Below are positions 24,781 through 33,600 of a DNA stretch of 64,000 bases, one piece after another (the stretch's first letter is position 1; each line of letters begins with the position of its first letter). A program made the translations under genes and the position numbers. Under the pieces are notes generated by a model. It was not told the origin of the DNA, did not search any database, and was given only the letters and a program-made list of their open reading frames with translations. This DNA comes from an uncultured Clostridia bacterium (GTDB lineage: Bacteria > Bacillota > Clostridia > Christensenellales > UBA1242). The stretch spans positions 55,412 to 119,411 of the forward strand of contig CAKVNM010000005.1 in the NCBI GenBank assembly GCA_934777505.1, in the 5' to 3' direction.

Positions 24781-26118
24781 ATGAAAGAACAAACTAAAAC
24801 AAAAATCAGGGGATTTGTGGCGGCGATTGTTGTGCTTGTTGTGGTATCGGGAGTGCTTGCAGTGGGCTATATTAGTTCCACCACGGCATCGGTTAACTAC
24901 GCCACGCAACTGGAAAACAACTATCAACGCTCCATGTATGAACTAATGAGCGATATTAATAGTATCGAAAACAACTTATCAAAAGCGATTGTGTCAACGG
25001 GAACGGAAACAAGGCAAAAGTTGTTTAATAATATCTACAAAGATTGCACGCAGGCAAGTGAAGACTTGTCAAGATTGCCACTAGCACATTCAAGCGTCAA
25101 TCAAACAACAAACTTTATCAATCAAATGGGCGGATTTTCCTACTACGCCGAAAACAAGTTAAAAAACGGACAAACGCTGAGCGAAGATGACGAAGCATCA
25201 CTAACTAAACTTTACGACTCATGCACATATATTCAAACAATATTGAATGATTTTAGTGCAACTTATGCTGGCAGATATAATGTTTTAGCAAGCACAAAAA
25301 ATTATGATGACGACAATAACTCGTTCAATTCCATGTTTGGCAATATGCAATCGGAAAACGCAAATTTTCCAACATTAATATATGATGGACCTTTTAGTGC
25401 GTCACAAATCAAAAAGGAAATCAAGGGACTTAGTCAAAACACAGTAACACAAGAGCAGGCCATGGAAAAAGTTAAGGCGCTTTATGAAAACGCAGAAAAC
25501 TTGACTTTTGAAAGCGAAACCACGGGGCTATTTGAAACCTACAACTTTTCGCTTAAAGTTGGAGAAAGAACAGTGTTTGTTCAAGTTGCAAAGCGTGACG
25601 GCTTTGTGCTAACAATTTCGTCTTATGCGTCCAGCGATAAAGACGAGATTAGTTTGACAGACTGCGAGAAAAAAGCAGAAGAATTTGCTCAAAAACTTGG
25701 ACTAGACTTGAAGGCGGTTTGGAGTACAAAAGTTACGGGCATGGCATATATCAACCTAACTCCAATCGTCAACGGCGTTGTGATTTATCCTGATATGATA
25801 AAGGTTAAAGTTTCATGCAAGACGGGAGAAGTGCTTGGCTACGAAGCACAATCTTATGCCTATAATCATGTTGAAAGAGAAAATCAAACCGCTAGCATTA
25901 GCGAGTCGAACGCCAGAAGCAAAGTTAACAAAAGTTTGAATATTGAGTCGCAAAGACTAACCTTAATTCCAGTTCAGTACGGCAACGAAACTTTGTGTTA
26001 TGAATACACTTGCACACTTAACAACTCAACATATTATGTGTATATTAACGCAAAAACGGGCGAAGAACAGCAAATTTTAAAGGTTATTCAAACGACAAAT
26101 GGCGACTTACTCATGTAA
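24781..26118 (+). CDS. ypeB: Germination protein YpeB
   Basis: A 445-residue partner of SleB; the two proteins stabilise each other in the spore inner membrane. There is an N-terminal membrane helix (11-31), a helical domain with NYQRSMYELMSDINSIENNLSKAI (about 45-70), then PepSY-type repeats (about 210-440), including ETYNFSLKVGERTVFVQVAKRDGFVL and TYYVYINAKTGEEQQIL. AAAGGAG precedes the ATG, 11 nt after sleB. A strong terminator follows, so spoIIR-sleB-ypeB forms one transcription unit. Confidence 0.95.
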   Translation: MKEQTKTKIRGFVAAIVVLVVVSGVLAVGYISSTTASVNYATQLENNYQRSMYELMSDINSIENNLSKAIVSTGTETRQKLFNNIYKDCTQASEDLSRLPLAHSSVNQTTNFINQMGGFSYYAENKLKNGQTLSEDDEASLTKLYDSCTYIQTILNDFSATYAGRYNVLASTKNYDDDNNSFNSMFGNMQSENANFPTLIYDGPFSASQIKKEIKGLSQNTVTQEQAMEKVKALYENAENLTFESETTGLFETYNFSLKVGERTVFVQVAKRDGFVLTISSYASSDKDEISLTDCEKKAEEFAQKLGLDLKAVWSTKVTGMAYINLTPIVNGVVIYPDMIKVKVSCKTGEVLGYEAQSYAYNHVERENQTASISESNARSKVNKSLNIESQRLTLIPVQYGNETLCYEYTCTLNNSTYYVYINAKTGEEQQILKVIQTTNGDLLM

Positions 26119-26126
26119 AAATTAAC

Positions 26127-26168
26127 AAAAATAGTCAGCAAAATTTTAATGTTGACTATTTTTTTAAA
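26127..26168 (+). terminator. Terminator of spoIIR-sleB-ypeB
   Basis: AAAATAGTCA and TGACTATTTT pair around a 15-nt loop, followed by a T run. Confidence 0.85.
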
Positions 26169-26203
26169 AAATTAATATATTTTTACAAAATGTGAGAAAA
26201 TCA

Positions 26204-26232
26204 TTGATTAGGTTGAATTTAGGTGCTATAAT
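26204..26232 (+). promoter_or_regulatory. Promoter of the Rho-like gene
   Basis: TTGATT (26204-26209), 17 nt, TATAAT (26227-26232), with AAGGAGG 9 nt after the -10. Confidence 0.8.
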
Positions 26233-26255
26233 GTTTGCACAAGGAGGAAGTAACC

Positions 26256-27605
26256 ATGTACAATTACAGCAACATTTCAGTTGAGGCATTACAAAAACTT
26301 GGAATTTATGAACTTAGAAATCTAGCACGACAAATTGGCGTTTATTCTCCTACGAGATTTAAAAAAGAGGACCTAATCGAAAAGATTATGGCAATCGTCC
26401 AAGGTGTTGATGCTCCATATAAGAGAAAAACAAATCAGGGCAGACCTGCAAAACAAATGGCAGGATTTGATGATATTTTAAATATTTTTGTGCCACCTAT
26501 TGATGAAAAAACTTTATATGCAAAGCCTTTCAAAAACGAAAGTTTACTTTCTGGTTCGTTCATGCAAGAAATGAATATTTCCGAGAACACAGAATCTTTT
26601 TCGGGATTTGTTAGAATTATAAAAGATTATGCGGTTGCACTCAAAAATGGATTTTTTGAAGGCAACGACAAAACATTTTATATCACAACGCAAGTTTTAA
26701 AATCTAACAACCTAAAAAACGGTGACTTTGTTAAGGGCAGATATTATCTAATTGATGACGACAAGCCAAAAGTTGTAAAGCAAATTGATTTTATTAACGG
26801 TCAAGTTGCGGGAAGCACTAGCAATGTTAACAGAGAAGACTACGAAAGTCTTGGCGCTGTTTATCCAAAAACACAAATTTGCCTTGGCAAAATGCCAAAA
26901 GCAAGCGTTGACTTTAAGTTAATCGACAAGATTTGTCCGTTTGGCGAAGGTTCAAGAGTTCTAATCAATTACGACAATGATTGTGATATTGAAGATTTTG
27001 TTGCAAAACTTATCAACAACCTAACACTTTCTTGCCAATACAAAACAACAATGATTTCAACAGACGAAAGACCCGAAGATGTTAGTTATCTTTGCAACGA
27101 ATGCGTTGAAATGCAGATGATTACTCGTGACGACCAAAGAGAAGAAAGAGTGTTTGCTGAGCAAATGCTCAACACCTTTGACTACGCTGTTAGGCAAGTC
27201 GAATATGGCAACAACAATATTTTGATTATCAAAAACTTGCAAAAGTTTTATAACTTTTTTGTAAAACACTTTGTTTTGAGCGAAAAATGCACCGAAACAG
27301 AAGCCAAATTTAGAGCAATGGAAACAATCAAAAAATATCTCTTGCTTGCCAAAAACACGGCAAATGGTCACGCATTAACAATAATTGCGTTCAATAGCAA
27401 TTTTGAAGAACTCAACGAACTTTTCAACTGCTATATCAAACTAAACGCCCTTCCAGTTAGCGGAACGGATATCTATATTGATTGCTTTAAGTCATACACC
27501 TTAAAAGCAAACACACTTTTAAGCAAAGAAGATTACAGAAAACTTTTGGAGTTTAGAAACGGACTCACACCAGAAAATCTAAAATCCAAGATTGCAGAAC
27601 TTTAA
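26256..27605 (+). CDS. Rho-like protein lacking Walker motifs
   Basis: A 449-residue Rho paralogue. The N-terminal Rho_N helix-extended-loop-helix (7-48: SVEALQKLGIYELRNLARQIG) and a cold-shock-like RNA-binding region (about 115-185) are kept. The core still aligns: ICPFGEGSRVLI (226-237), TDERPEDV (269-276) and YAVRQVEYGNNNILII (310-325). However, the P-loop after GSRVLI is replaced by NYDNDCDIE (238-246), and the Walker B Asp is lost (NILIIKNLQKF, 321-331). The Q-loop and arginine-finger regions are unrecognisable. ATP hydrolysis is therefore not expected. AAGGAGG and a good promoter suggest it is expressed. Whether a normal Rho exists elsewhere cannot be seen. Confidence 0.85.
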   Translation: MYNYSNISVEALQKLGIYELRNLARQIGVYSPTRFKKEDLIEKIMAIVQGVDAPYKRKTNQGRPAKQMAGFDDILNIFVPPIDEKTLYAKPFKNESLLSGSFMQEMNISENTESFSGFVRIIKDYAVALKNGFFEGNDKTFYITTQVLKSNNLKNGDFVKGRYYLIDDDKPKVVKQIDFINGQVAGSTSNVNREDYESLGAVYPKTQICLGKMPKASVDFKLIDKICPFGEGSRVLINYDNDCDIEDFVAKLINNLTLSCQYKTTMISTDERPEDVSYLCNECVEMQMITRDDQREERVFAEQMLNTFDYAVRQVEYGNNNILIIKNLQKFYNFFVKHFVLSEKCTETEAKFRAMETIKKYLLLAKNTANGHALTIIAFNSNFEELNELFNCYIKLNALPVSGTDIYIDCFKSYTLKANTLLSKEDYRKLLEFRNGLTPENLKSKIAEL

Positions 27606-27621
27606 AACAATTTTAAATATA

Positions 27622-27655
27622 AAAAAACCGATTGATTTCAATCGGTTTTTTTGTT
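27622..27655. terminator. Bidirectional terminator between the Rho-like gene and the giant surface gene
   Basis: AAAAAACCGATTGA pairs with TCAATCGGTTTTTT; both strands end in T runs. Confidence 0.9.
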
Positions 27656-27662
27656 CGAATTA

Positions 27663-30600
27663 TTACTTAACTTTCATGTTCTTTCTTAATCTAATGAAGA
27701 TGAATACAACAACGCCAACTGCGATTATTGAAATAACAATAACAATGATTGCAACTGCGTTTAGTGGTTCGTTTTTGGTGATAATGAAACTTGAAAGGGT
27801 GTTGCCACTAGCCGAGATTATTCTAACATTATACACGCCAGTTTGATTGATTGTGAACGACTCGGCTTTGTTTTCGGCTGCCGTTTCTGCATTGATATCA
27901 ATCCACTCGGTGTTGTTTAGATAAATCTTGCATTCGCCAATCTTGTTGAAGATTTGGTTTTTGTTGAGTGTTAATGTGATTGGTTTTGTTGTTGCATCGC
28001 CGTATTTGATTGAACATTTGATAAGAATATCGTTGTCGCTGTTTAACCAAACTTTGAACGAGAACGCTTGGTCAATCTTGTTGCTTGTGTATCTTGCTTC
28101 AACAAAGATTTCGTAAATTCCCGCTCCGCCAATTCCGTTTTCCAAAGTGGATAGGGCAATGCTACTTAGCGAGTTAACATCGCCATAGGCTTGTTTTAGA
28201 TATTCGGTGATGTCATCGCCTTCTTCGCTTTGTTTTGAATCAAGTTTGATAACTTTTACAATTTCGTAGTTGTTTAGTCCAACATATTCAAATGTTGTCA
28301 TGGCTTCGTTGATGTTGATAATCCTAAATGTGTAGTCAGTTGAAACAACATTGCCGTTGATTTTGCTCGAAAGTGTTACTTGATACAAACCATATTCGGT
28401 GAAGGTGAAGGTGTTGTTAACCTTGCTTACTCTAATTTCCTTGCCGTTTCTCTTTGCAACGATATTGACTTGTGCGTTGTCAAATTGCTGTACTTGTTCA
28501 AGCGAAATTGTTACTTGACCGTTGTAGACAGCGTTGTTAACAGATTGCTTAGCGTTAACATTAAAGATAATGTCGTTTAGGAGATACATTCTAAAATAAC
28601 TGTTGTTGCCAAACATTTGTTTGTTGCCCGCAAGGTCCGTAAAGTATAGGTCATAAACGCCACTGTCGATAAATGTTAAATCTTCTTCTGTGCAACTGTT
28701 AAGGTACAATTCTTTGATGAATGTGCCGTTGTAGGTGTAACTCAAAATGATTGAGTTTTGTTGCAAGATGTTAAACGAATTAGCAAGTTCAACAAGTGCT
28801 GTTTTGATATTGGTTTGAGCGTTTGGAGTGATTTTTGTTTCGTTTGATGTTTGAAGTCTTGAATTGATAGAGAGTGAGTTGCCGTAGTTTCTAACAAAAT
28901 TGCTGTTTGCGATAACTTTTGAAATAGAGATGTAAACTTCATCTTTTGTTTCTTCGCCAACAAGTCTGTAAATTTTGTAGATACTTGTTGTTCCAACAAC
29001 TGCTCCATTAAATTCTTCTGTGATTGTTGAGCCTTCGACCAAACTGAAATAGTAACCGTTTGTTGTGTTGGTTTTTAGTTCGTAGTCGTAGATTGTAAAG
29101 AACGAAATTGGGTTGTTAATGCTTCCATATTCGGCTGGGTTTGTTTTGTCCTGTTTTGCAGGGGTTAGTGTTCCAGCGTCTAAGCCGTTAATTTTGTAGT
29201 TAATCCAATAGTTGTTTGTGATTTTTTCTTCAATCTTAACAGTAAAGGTTAGAGTTGAGCCAAGTTCGTTGTAGGCTGTAAAGGTGTAAGTTCCAAGTTG
29301 ATTGAACACTTGTCCACTTGTGATATTGCCTAAGTTTTCTCTAACAATCTCGCTATTTTGGTTAACATATTCTCTAATTCCACTAATCATTGTTGGGAAT
29401 AGTTCGCCAACATTGTTGATACTAAGGAAAATGGTTTTGTCGTAGGTTGCTTTTAAGCCCTGACTAACTTCAACTTTCGAGTTGTCGCTAGCGTTTACAA
29501 TGTTGATTGAACCCAAAGTGTTGTGATAGCCAACATAGTAAACTTCTTCGCCTTGCGTGCTTGTAAACACGATTTTGAAAATGCTGTCGTTGTCGGTGTC
29601 TTGTGTGATGAGTGGGTAAGTCCAAATTCCGTTGATGGATTTTGTGAACAATTTGTCGTCAAGAGTTAGTTCGTCACCTGCGGTCAAAATGTAGTCACCA
29701 GAAAGGTTTTGTAGTGAACATCTGTAAACTTTTAGGGTGTTTAGAATATTTTGATATTTGATTGTTGCATAGCCGTTTGTGTAACTAATCTTGATAGCAT
29801 TTTGAGTTGTGCCGTTCTTTTCAAAGGCATCAAGAGTCAAAATGTTTTCGTTTGGACTAGCAAACACAATCTTGTCTTGATTGTCTTCCACGCCGATAAT
29901 TCTTCTAATTGTTAGTTCTCTGCCAAAATTGTCGGTGAGTTTTATAAAGTATTCGCTTCCAGAACTTCCTCTCATTGTAAATGTGTATCTAAATGTGTAG
30001 GAAGCAAGGTTGTTGTTTTGTAGGTACTTTTCGATTTCGCTAACAATTGTGTTGCCGTTTGAATCTTTGTCGAGTGGGAGAGTGTTAATCTGTCCGTTTT
30101 CGGCTTGATAAGCGTTAAACGAAGTGAAGTAAGCACTAGAATTTGCATCGTTTGGATTTACTGTAAATGTGATAGTAAAGCCTGTGCTTGTTGATGAGAT
30201 TGTGTATTCTGGATATGTTGCACTTGGTTTTCTGTGCTCAATTTTTAGCACTTCGCCAAGCGATGTTGTGATTGTGATATAGTAAATGTTTCCTGTTTCG
30301 CTGTTATAAGCAGAGATTGCTTGATTGATTTGCTCAAAGAATGCGTCAAGGTCTTGATTTGGAGCATAGTAGAATGTTGTTACACTGCCAAGATTGATAT
30401 CGTTAATGCTAACAGAAATGTATTTCTCAACGAACTCGTCAAGGTTGTCTGCAAAACTATCGAATGTTAGTTGTTTTGCAAATGCTTTTTCAAATTCAAG
30501 GCTGTTTACGATGTCAAGTTGAGCGTTTGCTAAAACAAGGTTAACTTGCTTGCCGTCAATGGAGTACTTGCTTATTGCTGTAAAGTTTTTGTTGATTTCT

Positions 30601-33600
30601 TGCGTTGCACCGCTAGCAGTATCTGTTCCAGTCAGGGTAGCGCTTGAAATTGATTGAGTTAAACTTTCTTTTACGAACAAGGTGTAAACTCTGTAATTTC
30701 CAGCAAAGTCAACTTCGATAATTTCGTAGTAGGTGTTGTAGTCCCAGCCGAATTTGTTGATAATGTATTCCAAAGTGTAGTCTTTGTGTTCGTTGTCGTT
30801 CCAGTAGTATTCGCTAATGTTGGTGTAGAGAAGTTGCCCGTTTGACATATAGTTTTCATCAAATCTGTATCTGTTTGGATACAATGCACGATTGTCGTAT
30901 CTGTCATCGTCTGGAACAAGTGATTGTTGATTTTGAATTGTGTCGTCTTGATATTTGTTGTACTGCCTGATGTACATTTTGTAGGTGTCCATGTTGGAGT
31001 CTGTCCAAATGCTGTTTTGTGGAAGCACCATTTGATTGATTGTAAAGTTTTTGTCAACAACAAATGCATAGTTTTCAAAGTTGACATCTTGACTGTAAGA
31101 ACCAAATTGGTTTTTAAAATCTTCTAGTGCTTGTTCGCTTGTTGTGTCGTAGAAGTTTGTTAGATATAGGTCGCTAGAAACAAGTCTTGAATAGTTGTAT
31201 TGTGGCTTGTTAAAGTCAAACACAATGTTTTTGATAGTGTAGAAGTATTTGTTTGGAGTAACGGTAGTTAGGTTTGCATAGTCTTGCTCAAATCCAACAT
31301 ACTTCAAAGTGATTTCAAAGTTAACGCTTTGATTAGCATATTCAACTGGCATAATCTTGTATAGGTCGGCAAAGTCGAGATAGTAATCCCAAGTTGGCTC
31401 GCTAAACGAAGAATTTGCTTTTAGTTCGTCTGTGCTGATATCTCTAATTTGAAGTGTTGCTGTTCTTGGCAAGGTTAGAGAAGAAGAAAGCACGCCGTTT
31501 TGAACTGTGAATGTTGCACTTCTGCCATTTTCAAATTTTGCTTTGAGCGAGAAGTTGTAAAGGTCGATTTCTGCATCAAATCCGCTGTTTCCAGCAGGCT
31601 TGTTCCATGCAATAATCATATTTTTTTGATTTGTTGAAATGTTTTGTTCGCCTTCGGTGTAGAATAGGTACTCATTTTTTTGAATGTTGTCGCTGTAAAT
31701 ATATTTTGCAACATTTGCTCTTGGAGTTTCTACTGCAATTTGGAAGATGAACGAATATGTGTTTTGTGCTTTGTCGCTTAGTTCAACTTTGTAGATTCCG
31801 TTTTTAGTAAAGTCGGCGGTTTCGAGAGTTTTGAAATCTTTGTCGCTTTGTTTTTCTTTGTAACTGATTTTTGGACTGTTAAGTTTGAAAGTTTGAACAA
31901 TTTGATTGTTGATTTTGTAGCCAGTGGTTTCGTTTCCTAAAACATATTCTTGTTCGTCTGGGTTTGTAACGATATCTTGGCTGTTTGACGAAAATTTGTT
32001 TAGAGAAGCAATCTCGGTTGTAAATAGAACAGGAAGTTTGCTTGTTCTGAATTTTGGATTTGCTTGATTGGTGTCGGTCAAGAAGTCGCTTCCAGCAAAT
32101 TCAACTTGATAGTTTGAATATCTGTATGCTTGGTCTGTTCCAATTTTTAGACCAATCTTTTCGCCGAGTAGGTGTAGCGAAGAAGTATAACTGATGATTT
32201 CGTTTCTGTCGATAAAGAATAGGTAATATCTTGGGCTGTAATCGTCACTAATGTTGTCGTCTGTGCCAATTTCAAGTGGAGAAACATATTCTCTGCGAAC
32301 AAGATACATTCCTTCGAGTGACTGACCGTTTTCAAGATTGATAGCGGTTGAAATCTTTTTATTTGAGTTGATGCTTGAATTAACTGCGTTTTCTAGGTCT
32401 AATTTGAAATTTGACTCTGGGCTTGAAGCATAAGGGTAGTTGCTGGAAGTTTCGTCAAAGTTGAGTGGGTAGTAGTAAACCGAAATATCTTTTACTTCAA
32501 AGTTGTTGCCTTCGTTTTGAATCCACTCAATGTATAGGCTAGATTTGTTGCTTGCCATTGTGTCTTGAAGTCTGTCGGCTTTCTTAGCGTTTTCGCCGTC
32601 ACTAACATAAGCCATTAGCAAACTGTTGTCGCCGTTCATTTCAAGATTGATTACGCTTGTGTTGTTGAACACTTTGTTTGCGGTTGAAGTGATTTCGTTT
32701 GCATTATTTACGCTAACAGTGTGAATATGCTCGCTGTAATTCCAATATTTGTTGATTACGGCTTGCTTTAATGTATCGGTTTGTGCTTGTTCAAGTTCTT
32801 GTCGTTGATCGGCGGTGTACTTGATATAGAACATTTGATAATTGTTGTTGATTGCAATTTGATTGGTGTATCTTCCGCCTTCAACATTGCTTGAATCAAC
32901 GCTTGATACATTGTTTGTTGGAATTAAAACTTGATTAGTAGTGATATTAAATTCGTTTGGAGCGAATGCATTAACATCTTGAATGAATGCGTTAACGCTA
33001 GCGTTTTCGCTGTCAAACTGCAAGGCTTTGTTGTCGCCCCAAATCAAAATTGTGTTTCTGGAAGCAATCATGCTGTCTTGCTTGCTTGCTAGAACATAAC
33101 TATCTTGCTCGTTTGTGAAAGAGTAGACGCTTGGAGTGGTGCTGTCAACAAACACAACTTTGTGAGCGATATTTCCAGCGGAGTCTTTCAAAGTAAAGAT
33201 ATAAAATCCTGTACTTGCTCTCATGGAGTTGATATCTTTTAGAGTGTAGAAAGTTTCTGTTTCGGTTGTGATTGTTTGAATTTCTGCTTTTGCATAAGGA
33301 ATGTTTTGATTGATTGTGCCTGCTAGTTGATAGCCACTTAGAAGATTTAAGGCTTTGCTGTTTTGCTTCATGCTATCAAGAGCGGACATGATTGTGTTAA
33401 CATCTGTGCTAGAAGTTATTGTTGGGAGTAGTGAAAGATTGCTTTCAAGCAAACTATCATTTTTTTCGAGTGCAACAAAACTGTATGTTGCTGAAATGCT
33501 AGAATTTGATTTTTTCTCGTTCCAACTTAGTGCAAATGCAGAGTTGAGAGTGGAAAGAGTAGTTTCTTCAAATGCAATTTGTGATGCATCTTGATTTGTG

